From assembly GCA_937776645.1 (NCBI GenBank), contig CALMRI010000022.1:1-51524 (forward strand): a stretch of 51,524 nucleotides of DNA, in the 5' to 3' direction. Below are positions 9,906-19,428 of the stretch, in pieces; positions within the stretch are counted from its first letter, which is position 1, and each line of letters begins with the position of its first letter. Below the pieces are notes generated by a model that ran no database searches, was not told where the DNA came from, and saw only the letters and a list, made by a program, of their open reading frames with translations. The DNA comes from an uncultured Alphaproteobacteria bacterium. GTDB lineage: Bacteria > Pseudomonadota > Alphaproteobacteria > Thalassobaculales > Thalassobaculaceae. The position numbers were made by a program, and so were the translations under genes.

Positions 9906-10917
9906 CTAACCACAAGAGCAGCCGAAGCACAATCGGCCGTTCGTGGAAATTGAACCGCGAGGACTTTGAGACGCTGGAGCCGTCATCCTCCATCCACCAT
10001 TCATGAAAGGTTTAAGGCAGGCAAAGACCGTTTGGTGATGCGGCGTGGGGATCCCAAGCTCCCTCCCGAGCCGGGTTACATGGCCGGACAACCCTGCCGA
10101 CCTCCAGGGGGCTGGCCGCGCGCCAGGTCATGGTACATTGAGGCGTACATATCCGGCGGAAAGGTCTTCGAACGGGCAATCGACGTACTTCGACAATATC
10201 CGGGTCGATGGCGATTTCAAGTACCGTGGCGATCGCTACGATCTCTTCCATCATTGCCCGCGCCACGACCACCAAGTCCGGGTCGCCATAAACCGCCGCG
10301 ACCGGCCGCCGGCAAAGGCTGCTCAACCCGGCATTGGTCGCCAGAAGGATGAATTTATTCCATAATACCCCGAGCATATTATCGGTCACCGAGCAGGTAA
10401 AGCCGGCACCGAGCGCAGGCCCCTCCGGAAGGCTTCGGCCCGAGCGCTGGTCTTGCCGTCAAGCTCGCCGAGCACGAGGCTGGCCACGGAGCTTTTGTAG
10501 CTCACCACGCCGGGTTTCTCGATCACCCCCGAGGCATAGGCCGCAGCCGCCGAGGACATGGTTTGGGCCAATCACCGACGCGATCCGCCTCAGGCCCATC
10601 GACACCGTTCAAGCACACTGATCACCATCGTGTCCGGCTTCAGCATCGGCTGGATCGCCGCCGCCGCCGTCTCGATGTCATGAGAGTTTGACGCAGAACA
10701 GCACCGCGTCGACGGGCCCGATCTCGCTTGGATCATCGGTCGCGACCGCCGGATCGACCACAATGTCGCCGGCCGGCCCGCTCAACAGCAGGCCCTTGTC
10801 CTTAATCGCGGCTAAGTGAGCGCCTCGGGCAATGAAGGCGATATCCTGCCCGGCGGCAGCGAGATTGGCGCCGTAATAGGCCCCCATGCCGCCAGCCCCC
10901 ATGATAGCAATCTTCAT
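9906..10917 (-). pseudogene. panE: 2-dehydropantoate 2-reductase (ketopantoate reductase) family, multiply frameshifted
   Basis: From ATG 10917 the frame reads MKIAIMGAGGMGAYYGANLA, a Rossmann GxGxxG start typical of PanE/ApbA, through GPVDAVLFCVKL. The frame then changes near 10680. Later fragments fit the family: KPGVVSYKSS, VLGELDGKTSARAEA (about 10500-10440), then LWNKFILLATNAGLSSLCRRP with MEEIVAIA (about 10390-10230), and LGIPTPHHQTVFACLKPFMNG at the end. At least four frame changes occur. Intact enzymes reduce ketopantoate with NADPH in pantothenate synthesis, but many family members in catabolic clusters act on other 2-oxoacids, so the original substrate is uncertain. Confidence 0.75.
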
Positions 10918-11087
10918 TCCCGGCCTCCGTTTATTTCGCAACGGGTTTTAACTCCCAGGGAAGTATACGAGAGGGGCAATAAGATTTGGCCAGAGATAGC
11001 TAAATACCGCCATCGAGACTCAGCAACCGGTTAAACCACGCAGCTCCACACGACCAACGAGCCGCAGGCTTTATGCGCCTACCACGA

Positions 11088-11808
11088 TCAGTGCGGCATC
11101 CACATCTTCCCGAAAGTCGGAAAATTAGTCCGAATGCGATCGAGTCGACGTAATGCCACCGTTGTGTCGACGATTTCGTCTTCGATCCGCTCTAGCCCGC
11201 CGGCGGGTCCAGCGTCCCGGGAATTCAGCGCCGCCAGATGTTCGCCAGCCCGCTTGCCGATACGAGTCACGCGTAATCGTAGTGGTCTGGCGATCTTTCC
11301 CCGCTCGGCCTTGCTCGATAAAACGTTTTCGACCAATTTCATGATCAAGTCGAGCCGCCGTCGGCCCCGTATAGCAATCGCGCTCAGGGCAGAATGTCTC
11401 GCAACGGCACATCGCCGTCGTTGAGCATGGTCGGCAGCAGCGCCTGGCGTACGGGTTGACGTCGGGGATCCCCGCCGCCTCCAACTCCAACCGGACCACA
11501 TCGGGATAGCGGCGGCGCAGCCGGTCCAGCATAGGGCTCAGATCTCGACGTAGTTCCGGTCCGCGGTGAGCCCCATTTCTCCGTTGACGATCTGATCTGC
11601 CTTGCAGACCTGCAATGGTCGCCGACGTGACAAAATGCACTCCTGCAGTTTTACCGCCCCAAGGGCGGAGCCAGCCCCGGCCGCGGGGTGATCGATGGGC
11701 GTCGGGGCGCTCTCCGGCCAAACCGCCCCCGTTCCAACAGATGACCAATCCGATCAGCGGGGGTAGCTTGTCTGAACCGAACCCACCGCACCGGCGCTCT
11801 GGAACCAT
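11088..11808 (-). pseudogene. Unidentified degraded coding region
   Basis: Two overlapping minus-strand frames look protein-like in turn: MLDRLRRRYPDVVRLELEAA (about 11535-11475), then PYAQALLPTMLNDGDVPLRD across a frame change, then LIMKLVENVLSSKAERGK and LRVTRIGKRAGEHLAALNSR to about 11200. I could not match these to a family with confidence. The region is divergent from the FAD oxidoreductase at 11811, with almost no space between. It is best treated as a decayed gene of unknown function. Confidence 0.3.
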
Positions 11809-11810
11809 CC

Positions 11811-13098
11811 ATGTCCCCGTCCGATCACGTCGACAGCTACTACAGCCGCACCTTAAGAAATGCCACGCAGCGCCCGCCTCTGCGCGAACGCCTGGAGGCG
11901 CAGACCTGCGTGATTGGCGGCGGTTTAGCCGGGATCGCCACGGCCCTCGGCCTGGCCGAGCGGGGCCAATCGGTTGTCTCTGTTGGAAGCCAACCGGCTT
12001 GGCTGGGGCGCGTCGGGGCGGAATGGCGGCTTTCTGTCTCCCGGTTTTGCCTTAGGGGGCGAAGCCTTGGAAGCGAAACTTGGGCTTGCCAGCGCCCAGG
12101 AATTGTATCGCCTGTCGAGCCAAGCGGTCGACTTGGTCCGCCAAAGAGCATCCACGCACAACAGTGTTTACGGCGCGCTCCCCGCCGGGATCGTGCGCAA
12201 TTCTTGGTTCGACGATAGTTATAGAGTCAAGGCCGGCATCGACTACATGAACCAACGTTTTAACACGGCGCTTGAATACTGGCCGCGCGAGCGGGTCCGT
12301 GAGACCTACCTCAGCCCGCGCTACCACGATGCGGTGTTCAATCCGAATGGCTATCAAATTCATTCTTTGAACTATGCCAATGACTGCGCGGTGGCGGCCG
12401 AACAACTGGGCGCCGTCATGCACGAACAATCCCCAGTCCGCCGCTTGGCCAAAAGCGGCGAACGCCACCGGGTGATCACCGCCGATGGCGAGGTCACGGC
12501 CGATAACGTCGTGTTCTGCTGCTCCGGCTATATCGGCTGGCTCAACCACCGGCTTTCCTGGGCCACCCTGCCGATCGGGACTTATGTGCTGCTTACCGAA
12601 CCCTTGGGCGACAAATTGGCGACAGCGATCCGCGCGCCCTATGCGGCCTCGGATGATCGCCGCATCGACAACTACTACCGCCCACTGCCGGATACGCGGC
12701 TGCTTTGGGGCGGCGGCATGAGCATTTCCCGTCGCCCGGCCAATCTGGCGGAACGGATGCTGGAGGATCTTTTCGGCGTCTATCCGCAACTCCACGGTAT
12801 ACGGGCCGAGAGCGCCTGGGCCGGGACCATGGGCTATGCCCGCCACCGGATGCCGCAGATCGGCCGGATGGCGCCGGGGATCTGGTACAATCAAGGCCAT
12901 GGGGGCCACGGGCTCAACACCACGACGCTTGGCGGCGAGCTGGTCGCCAAGGCAATCGCTGAAGATGATCGGGGCTATCAGGCCTTCGCACCCTTTGGAT
13001 TGGATTTCGCCGGCGGTCCGGCCGGTCTGGTGGCGGCTCAGTTGGTCTATTGGAGTTGGAAACTCCGTGATCTCTGGGATGCTCGACGAGGCGCCTGA
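11811..13098 (+). pseudogene. FAD-dependent amine oxidase-like protein (DAO/PuuB type), one frameshift
   Basis: About 430 residues of a glycine-oxidase/gamma-glutamylputrescine-oxidase-like flavoprotein. The FAD-binding motif VIGGGLAGIATALGLAERG starts near residue 34. One extra base near 11970 shifts the frame, after which the protein is continuous: LLEANRLGWGASGRNGGF, then the C-terminal flavin contact region (QGHGGHGLNTTTLGGEL, near 12900) and a family tail. Intact PuuB-like enzymes oxidise secondary or primary amines to aldehydes with release of hydrogen peroxide. The gene ends 55 bases before gnd on the same strand. A single indel at the FAD domain is the only defect seen, so read-level confirmation could restore it. 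Confidence 0.8.
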
Positions 13099-13153
13099 CC
13101 GTCGCCATGATTAGGCAGGGCGACATCCGCCACACAAAAAGGAATGACCAAGA

Positions 13154-14557
13154 ATGACGCAAGCGGATATCGGCGTGCTTGGCCTTGGCGTGATGGGGCG
13201 CAACCTAGCACTTAACATCGCGGACCGCAGATTTTCCGTCGTTGGGTATGAGCGCGACCCGGCCCTACTCACCCAAGCGATGGCCACCGCCGAAGGACTG
13301 ATCGTCCATGGCGAGCTTGAGCGCTTCGTCGCCAGCATTAAACGCCCTCGGGCGCTATTGCTGATGATTACCGCCGGCCCGCCTGTCGATCAGTCAATTA
13401 AGGCACTTTTACCGCTGTTATCGCCAGGGGATGTCCTGGTCGATGCAGGCAATTCCGACTATCAGGACACAGGCCGGCGCGAGGCGCTGCTGCGACAAGC
13501 CAGGATTGGCTACCTCGGTCTCGGTGTTTCCGGCGGTGAGGAAGGCGCCCGGCACGGCCCCGCCCTCATGGCCGGCGGCGCGTCGGCGGCCTATGCCCGT
13601 GTTGCGCCGGTGCTGACGGCAATTGCTGCCCGCGCCGATGATGGAGCGTCCTGCGCCGCCCGGCTCGGCAACGCGGCCGCGGTCGGGCATTTTGTCAAAA
13701 TGATGCATAACGGGATCGAGTATGCCGACATGCAGCTGATCGCCGAGATCCATGACCTTCTGTCGCGCGGCTATCAGCTCCCCGCTAGAGAAATCTCCGA
13801 TGTCTTCGCCGGATGGACTAACGGCCCCCTCGCCTCCTTCCTGATCGAGGCGACGGCGACGGTACTGCGCCGCACCGACACCGAAACTGGCATGCCTTTG
13901 GTCGATTTGGTTTTGGATACGGCGGGGCAAAAGGGTACCGGTCGCTTAGCCTCGATCGCCGCGCTGGAGTTCGCGGTTGCCGCACCCAGCATCGCCGAAG
14001 CGGTGGCCGCGCGTGTGGTCTCGTCATTGAAGGATCAGCGCGCCGCCGCATCGGTGCGCTTTTCCAGGCCCGTCGGCGATCTTCCACTGCTCGATCAACA
14101 ACAACTCGCCGACGCGCTTCTGGCGGGCAAGATCTGCGCCTATGCCCAGGGATTCGCCGTCCTATCCGTCGCTAGTCAAGCCCACGGATGGGAATTAGCC
14201 CTGGACCAGGTCGCCAGGATCTGGCGCGCCGGCTGCATCATTCGCGCCCGGTTTCTCGATGACGTGGCAGCGGCGTTCGGCTCGACACCGGCCTTGACTA
14301 ATCTGATCATGGCGCCAGAATTCGCCAGCACCTTGGAGCGCACGGTACCGGCCCTGCGAGCGGTGGTCACAGCCTGTGTCGCCTCGGGAATTCCGGCGCC
14401 GGCGCTATCCGCCTCCTTGGCCTATTTTGATGGCTATGTCAGCGCCCGTTTGCCGGCCAACCTTATTCAGGCCCAGCGCGATTGCTTCGGCTCCCATGGC
14501 TATCAGCGGATCGACCGCCCCGGCACTTTCCATAGCGACTGGAGCGCGGCGGAATGA
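13154..14557 (+). CDS. gnd: 6-phosphogluconate dehydrogenase, decarboxylating
   Basis: Intact protein of 467 residues, the usual length for Gnd. It oxidises 6-phosphogluconate to ribulose 5-phosphate and CO2, making NADPH in the cytoplasm. The N-terminal coenzyme motif GLGVMG is at residues 10-15. The substrate-site segment at 180-190 contains the catalytic Lys182 with His185, Asn186 and Glu189. The C-terminal part has the family block with GSHGYQRID. AAGGA lies 9 bases before the ATG. It overlaps the gluconokinase gene by ATGA (14554-14557), so the two are translationally coupled and form a gluconate branch: kinase, then dehydrogenase. Confidence 0.95.
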   Translation: MTQADIGVLGLGVMGRNLALNIADRRFSVVGYERDPALLTQAMATAEGLIVHGELERFVASIKRPRALLLMITAGPPVDQSIKALLPLLSPGDVLVDAGNSDYQDTGRREALLRQARIGYLGLGVSGGEEGARHGPALMAGGASAAYARVAPVLTAIAARADDGASCAARLGNAAAVGHFVKMMHNGIEYADMQLIAEIHDLLSRGYQLPAREISDVFAGWTNGPLASFLIEATATVLRRTDTETGMPLVDLVLDTAGQKGTGRLASIAALEFAVAAPSIAEAVAARVVSSLKDQRAAASVRFSRPVGDLPLLDQQQLADALLAGKICAYAQGFAVLSVASQAHGWELALDQVARIWRAGCIIRARFLDDVAAAFGSTPALTNLIMAPEFASTLERTVPALRAVVTACVASGIPAPALSASLAYFDGYVSARLPANLIQAQRDCFGSHGYQRIDRPGTFHSDWSAAE

Positions 14558-15057
14558 TCGTGCTGATCATGGGGGTCAGCGGATCTGGAAAAACCACGGT
14601 CGGCGAGCGTCTGGCCAAACAGCTCGGCTGTTCCTTTGCCGAGGGCGACGCCTTTCACCCGCCCCAGAATGTCGCAAAAATGCAGAGCGGCACGCCGCTT
14701 GACGACGCCGACCGCGAGCCTTGGTTACGGAGCATCGCCGAACAGGTCGACGCCGCCATCGCGGCCAAGGTACCGCTGGTGGTCGCCTGCTCGGCGCTCA
14801 AGGCTCGCTACCGCCAGATCCTTATCGGCAATCGTCAGAACACCCACCTCGTCTATCTGGAAGGGACGCCAGCGCTTATTCGTCAACGCATGGAGGCCCG
14901 CGCCCATTTCATGCCGCCAGCCCTGCTCAAAAGCCAATTCGCAACCCTGGAGGAACCCGGCGAGGCCGAGCGAGCAATCCGGATTGACGTTCGCCAAGAG
15001 CCCGAGGCATGCGCGCGCTTGGTGATCGAGGAACTGAAACGCGAGTCAATGGTCTGA
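14554..15057 (+). CDS. gntK: Gluconokinase
   Basis: Intact 167-residue kinase of the GntK/IdnK family that phosphorylates D-gluconate with ATP to 6-phosphogluconate, the substrate of the adjacent Gnd. The P-loop GVSGSGKTT is at residues 7-15. The gluconate-binding region with EGDAFHPPQN follows near 30, and the DADREPWL and CSALK motifs are typical. The start codon overlaps the gnd stop. The downstream neighbour is convergent (emrB-like exporter), so the operon probably ends here. Confidence 0.95.
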   Translation: MIVLIMGVSGSGKTTVGERLAKQLGCSFAEGDAFHPPQNVAKMQSGTPLDDADREPWLRSIAEQVDAAIAAKVPLVVACSALKARYRQILIGNRQNTHLVYLEGTPALIRQRMEARAHFMPPALLKSQFATLEEPGEAERAIRIDVRQEPEACARLVIEELKRESMV

Positions 15058-15073
15058 CCGGCTCTTGGCGCAA

Positions 15074-15092
15074 CCGCTTTATTCAGCGGGTG
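15074..15092. terminator. Short hairpin between convergent genes
   Basis: A 5-bp stem (CCGCT and AGCGG) with loop TTATTC is followed on the plus strand by GTGTTGGCTTTTT. It overlaps the last codons of the exporter on the other strand and lies 17 bases after gntK. It is a weak terminator candidate only. Confidence 0.25.
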
Positions 15093-16597
15093 TTGGCTTT
15101 TTGCGCAAAGAAAATAAAAGGGATAGCTACAAACCCGGTGATGCCCAAAAGATAGAACGCATTGATATAGCCGATCATTGCCGCCTGACGCTCTATCTCA
15201 CCGCTTAAATTGCTCAAGCCCAGGACTGTTTGCATGGACCAAGCGCCGCTGACGGACGGAAAATCCAGAATTTTGTTGAACGGCGTGATGTGGCTGATCA
15301 TGTCCATGTAATTGCTGGTGGTCGAGCGAATGATCAAGGTGATCGTCAGAGAGATGTAAATGCTGCTGCCAATATTGCGCAGCAGGTGCAACACCGCGGC
15401 GCCTTCAGGAATATGCTCCGGCGCGATGCGCGAGAACATCATGATGGTCAACGGGACCCAGCCCAAGCCGACGCCAAAACCTTGCAGAGCGCTGGCCCAG
15501 GCAACCCCGCTGGTGGTCATGTTAATGTCGAACTGCGCCAATAAAAAGCAAGAAGTGGCCTGTGCGACAAACCCCAAGGTCAGGCCGATGCGCGGATCAT
15601 GCCGGCTGATCCAGACCACTAGAAAATTGCCGACTAGGCTGCCCACGCCGCGGGCGGCCAACAACAAACCGATAATTGAATCGGGATAGCCGCGCAATTC
15701 CTGCAACATCGACGGGAACAGCACCATCGGGGTGAAATTCAACATCCCATAAATGAACACTAGGACCACGCCCAACGCGTAGTTTCTATCCTTGAAGAGC
15801 AAGGGGTTCAGGTACGGCGATTTCGTTGTCAGAATATGCACGACGAAAATATAGAAACAGATACAGCCGACAGCCGCCTCGATGAGGATCTCAGTGGAAT
15901 CGAACCAATCGAGCCGATTGCCGCGATCCAGCATCAGTTGCAGCGCCGCGATGGCGATCGACAGGGTAATGAAGCCGGTCCAGTCGAGGCGACTATTCGG
16001 GTTGTGTCGGTCATCACGGATATAGAGCCACGCGCCGAGCAAGGCGAGGAAGCTAAACGGCGCGATGATGTAAAATACCCACCGCCAGTCCTGGGCCTCC
16101 GAGATATAGCCGCCCACGGTCGGCCCGATAACCGGCCCAAAGACCACGCCCATACCCCAGACCGCCGTGGCCATACTGTGCAACCGCCGGGGGAAGACCC
16201 CGAGGATGATCGCCTGTGACAATGGAACCAGAGGCGCGCCGAACGCCCCCTGAAGGATCCGGAAAATCACTAATTCCGTCAGGCTGGTAGCTCGACCGCA
16301 CATGATCGACGCGATCGCGAACCCCAGAATCGAACAGATCATCAGATGGCGACGACCGAATCGGCTGGTGAGCCAGCCGGTCATCGGCGTTACCACTGCC
16401 GTACCAACAATATTGAAGGTAACGGTCCAGGCAATTTGATCCTGGGTCGCCCCCAGCGCTCCCTGCAGTTGTGGCAGGGTAATATTGGCGATGGTGATGC
16501 TCATCCCATAGAGTGTCGAAGCCAGCGTTACCGTCGCCAGAATGAGCCAGCGTAGGGCGCTGTTTTGGTCTTCCGCAGCAGGGTCGTGGCCGCTCAT
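15083..16597 (-). CDS. DHA2-family MFS multidrug exporter (EmrB/QacA type)
   Basis: A 504-residue integral membrane protein, intact, with the expected 14 hydrophobic segments. ATG 16597 is preferred over an upstream TTG because GAGGG precedes it. Family signs include the ITLPQLQGALGATQDQIAW segment after TM1, GWLTSRFGRRHLM (loop 2-3 motif A), and the GxxxGPxxGG-type motif C in TM5 (GVVFGPVIGPTVGG). It would export drugs or amphipathic compounds by proton antiport. No EmrA-type membrane fusion protein is next to it, so it may act alone or with a partner elsewhere. It diverges from another MFS gene at 16844. Confidence 0.9.
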   Translation of the reverse strand: MSGHDPAAEDQNSALRWLILATVTLASTLYGMSITIANITLPQLQGALGATQDQIAWTVTFNIVGTAVVTPMTGWLTSRFGRRHLMICSILGFAIASIMCGRATSLTELVIFRILQGAFGAPLVPLSQAIILGVFPRRLHSMATAVWGMGVVFGPVIGPTVGGYISEAQDWRWVFYIIAPFSFLALLGAWLYIRDDRHNPNSRLDWTGFITLSIAIAALQLMLDRGNRLDWFDSTEILIEAAVGCICFYIFVVHILTTKSPYLNPLLFKDRNYALGVVLVFIYGMLNFTPMVLFPSMLQELRGYPDSIIGLLLAARGVGSLVGNFLVVWISRHDPRIGLTLGFVAQATSCFLLAQFDINMTTSGVAWASALQGFGVGLGWVPLTIMMFSRIAPEHIPEGAAVLHLLRNIGSSIYISLTITLIIRSTTSNYMDMISHITPFNKILDFPSVSGAWSMQTVLGLSNLSGEIERQAAMIGYINAFYLLGITGFVAIPFIFFAQKANTR

Positions 16598-16843
16598 TTG
16601 GCCCTCGCTAGGAAACAACAGGAAAGCGCAGCGCCGGACGGTATATCAATGCCCCCGGGGAAACCATGACCGGCACCATGGGCAAGTTCCACCAGACAAG
16701 CGATACAAAAACCCGGGCTCTCGATATTCAGCACGTGCCGGCGATCATCTGGCGACTGTTTTGCACTTTGGCTAACCAAATCTGAGTGCTATCAAACCGG
16801 CCGCACGTAAAGGCGGGCCTGCCGCCGCTCTGGAGACTTCCCG

Positions 16844-18064
16844 ATGCTATCTTCGAGCCGATCCGCTGTTATGGTCCTGCTTTGTGCCTGCCTGATCGTT
16901 GGCATTGCCTTCGGCGTGCGGCAGAGTTTTGGCCTGCTTATGCTCCCGATCACCCTGGACCTGGGTTGGGGGCGCGAGACACTTTCTCTGGTCTTTGGCA
17001 TCCAAGCGGTGTTCAACGGTTTCGCGGCACCCTTTGCCGGCGCAATCTCGGATAAATGGGGCATTGGCCGCACCGTCGCAATCGGATGCGCCTTGTATGG
17101 CGCCGGACTAATCCTAATGGCTTATTCTGGGACCCCGACGACGATGCTCCTCGGCGGCGGCCTCCTGGTCGGGATGGGCGTCAGCGCCTGCGGGATGCCC
17201 GTACTGCTCGGCGCGGTCGGCAAGGTCGCGCCTGAGGAAAAGCGCTCAACCTGGCTTGCTCTGGTGGCGGTTGGCGCCACGGCTGGGCAACTGGCGATCA
17301 TCCCGTGCGCCCAGGCTCTTGTAACCGCGCAGGGATGGAGCATCGCGTTGCTGGCGCTCTCGGTTTGCTTCGTTCTTGGCCTGCCCATCGCCTACTGGAT
17401 GGGCGCGGCAGCTGACCGAGTGGTGGCATCGAAGCCGAAATCCAACGCGCCGGCGCAGAACCTTACACAGGCTGTGGTCGAGGCGCGTGGGCATTCCGGA
17501 TTCATCCTGCTGACCATAGGCTTTTTCGTCTGTGGCTTCCAGGTGCAGTTCATAATCACCCATCTACCGGCTTTTATCCAGGATCAGGGTTTTGGCCCTC
17601 AATTCGGCTCGAACGCCCTGGTGACAATTGCCGGCTGCAACATGGTTGGCGCCTGGTTCGCTGGCTATCTGGGTGACCGGTATAGCAAGAAATACATTCT
17701 TGCCTGTATCTACGTCCTACGAGCGATCGCCATCACGATCTTCATGCTGGCGCCGATCAGTGAGCTCTCGATCCTGGTGTTCTGCGGAGTTATCGGGCTA
17801 ATTTGGTTGGGTACCGTTCCACTGACCAGCGGCATTGTCGCGCAGATCTTCGGTGCCCGTTTCATGTCCACGTTGTTCGGTATTGTCTTCCTCAGCCACC
17901 AACTCGGTAATTTCGCCGGGGCTTGGGTCGGTGGTTTCGTCTTCGATACAACCGGCAGCTACACGGCGGTCTGGTGGTTCGCCGCCGGCCTTGGCGTTAT
18001 CGCCGCCTTATTCCATGTGCCGATCGACGACCGACCGGTACAACGCCTAGCGGCCACTCAATAA
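16844..18064 (+). CDS. MFS transporter, 12 transmembrane segments
   Basis: Intact 406-residue major facilitator protein. TM1 starts at about residue 9 (VMVLLCACLIVGIAFG). Motif A is at the loop 2-3 position (GAISDKWGIGRTVAIG), and a second copy-like loop occurs in the C-terminal half (AGYLGDRYSKKYIL). The overall sequence resembles oxalate/formate-antiporter or monocarboxylate-type MFS carriers found beside catabolic genes. GGAG lies 8 bases upstream of the ATG. The following LLM monooxygenase is on the same strand about 100 bases later, so this carrier may take up that enzyme's substrate or a related acid. That link is inferred. Confidence 0.88.
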   Translation: MLSSSRSAVMVLLCACLIVGIAFGVRQSFGLLMLPITLDLGWGRETLSLVFGIQAVFNGFAAPFAGAISDKWGIGRTVAIGCALYGAGLILMAYSGTPTTMLLGGGLLVGMGVSACGMPVLLGAVGKVAPEEKRSTWLALVAVGATAGQLAIIPCAQALVTAQGWSIALLALSVCFVLGLPIAYWMGAAADRVVASKPKSNAPAQNLTQAVVEARGHSGFILLTIGFFVCGFQVQFIITHLPAFIQDQGFGPQFGSNALVTIAGCNMVGAWFAGYLGDRYSKKYILACIYVLRAIAITIFMLAPISELSILVFCGVIGLIWLGTVPLTSGIVAQIFGARFMSTLFGIVFLSHQLGNFAGAWVGGFVFDTTGSYTAVWWFAAGLGVIAALFHVPIDDRPVQRLAATQ

Positions 18065-18161
18065 CACCCAGCGGATGCTAGGGCGACCACCGGTCATGAT
18101 ATGAAGACAGGGTCCGTCGCCGTCCTCTAGCGATGATCCGACATTTCACAAGGAGCCGATC

Positions 18162-19388
18162 ATGGCCCATCGTGGTTTGAACTTTGGCATCTTTCTCGCT
18201 CCGTTTCACCGGCTTGGCGAAAACCCGACCCTCGGCATGGCGCGGGATCTGGAGTTGATCGAATGGATTGATCATCTCGGCTTTGATGAGGCTTGGGTGG
18301 GAGAGCATCACTCCGCCGGCTGGGAGATCATCGCGGCACCGGAGATCTTCATCGCCGCCGCGGCAGAGCGGACCAAGCACATCAAGCTCGGCTCCGGCGT
18401 GACTAGCCTGCCCTATCACAACCCCTTCATGGTGGCGCAGCGCTTCGTGCAGCTTGACCACATGACCCGAGGCCGGACCATGCTTGGTTGCGGACCCGGC
18501 GCGTTGCCGTCGGACGCCTATATGCTTGGCATCGACCCGGTCACCCAACGCACCCGCATGGTCGAGTCCCTGGACGCGATCACCGCGCTCCTAAAGGGCG
18601 AGGAACCGGTAACCATGAAGACCGACTGGTTTGAGCTAAACAAGGCGCGGCTGCATCTCGCCCCCTATAGCGACCCCCGTTTCGAGATCGCCGTAGCCAG
18701 CACTATCACACCATTTGGGATGATGGCAGCAGGCCGGCACGGATTAGGCGTACTCTCCATCGGTGCTGGAATTCCCGGCGGGCCGGAGGCGCTGGCCGGG
18801 CAATGGAAGATCGCCGAGGAGGAGGCCGCCAAACACGGCAAGACCGTGAACCGCAAGAAGTGGCGCGTTGTCGTGGTCATGCACATCGCCGAAGACACCG
18901 AGCAGGCGCTGCGCGAAATCCATCACGGCGAACGGACGGAGACCGCGACCTATTTCCAGGATACTCTTGGGCGTCCGCCAGGACGATCCGACGATCCGAT
19001 CCGCGATGGCGTGAAGATGGGCACCACCCTGGTCGGCTCGCCCGATGTTGCGATCAAAGGAATAGAGCGGCTATTGGAGCTAAGCGGCGGCGGCTTCGGC
19101 GGCGTGATGTTCCGCGCTCACGAATGGGCTAACCGCGAGCAAACCCTGCGCAGCTATGAGCTGTTCGCACGCTATGTCATGCCGCATTTCCAGGGTTCAA
19201 TGGAGACGCTTTACGCATCCAACGCCTTCACCCGCGAGAACCGGCGTGAGGTGGTCGGCCGCAATGTCGAGGCTGTGCGCCGCGCCTTTACCGACACCGG
19301 CCGAGAAGTACCTAAAGGCTTTGAGGATCGCACCCTCGGTATCCAGGACGTCGGCGTGGACGGAAAATCCGAAGCTAGCAAGGCTTAA
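18162..19388 (+). CDS. LLM class flavin-dependent monooxygenase (limonene monooxygenase/luciferase-like)
   Basis: Intact 408-residue bacterial-luciferase-like TIM-barrel oxidoreductase preceded by AAGGAG 6 bases before the ATG. Typical elements are LNFGIFLAPF at the N-terminus, DEAWVGEHHSAGWE near residue 43, SGVTSLPYHNPFMVAQRF, and GRTMLGCGPGALPSDAYMLG. These match the FMN-using group that includes limonene 1,2-monooxygenase-like and alkanal-type enzymes. It needs reduced flavin from a separate reductase, which is not seen here. The exact substrate cannot be read from sequence. The convergent neighbour is a broken amidohydrolase. Confidence 0.9.
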   Translation: MAHRGLNFGIFLAPFHRLGENPTLGMARDLELIEWIDHLGFDEAWVGEHHSAGWEIIAAPEIFIAAAAERTKHIKLGSGVTSLPYHNPFMVAQRFVQLDHMTRGRTMLGCGPGALPSDAYMLGIDPVTQRTRMVESLDAITALLKGEEPVTMKTDWFELNKARLHLAPYSDPRFEIAVASTITPFGMMAAGRHGLGVLSIGAGIPGGPEALAGQWKIAEEEAAKHGKTVNRKKWRVVVVMHIAEDTEQALREIHHGERTETATYFQDTLGRPPGRSDDPIRDGVKMGTTLVGSPDVAIKGIERLLELSGGGFGGVMFRAHEWANREQTLRSYELFARYVMPHFQGSMETLYASNAFTRENRREVVGRNVEAVRRAFTDTGREVPKGFEDRTLGIQDVGVDGKSEASKA

Positions 19389-19428
19389 AACCCCGCCGAT
19401 GCCCCGCCAAACGGAAGGGCGAAGGATG

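Noticed and set aside
12052..12909. Minus-strand open frame opposite the FAD oxidoreductase
   Set aside because: It overlaps completely a gene with recognisable FAD motifs and has no features of its own.
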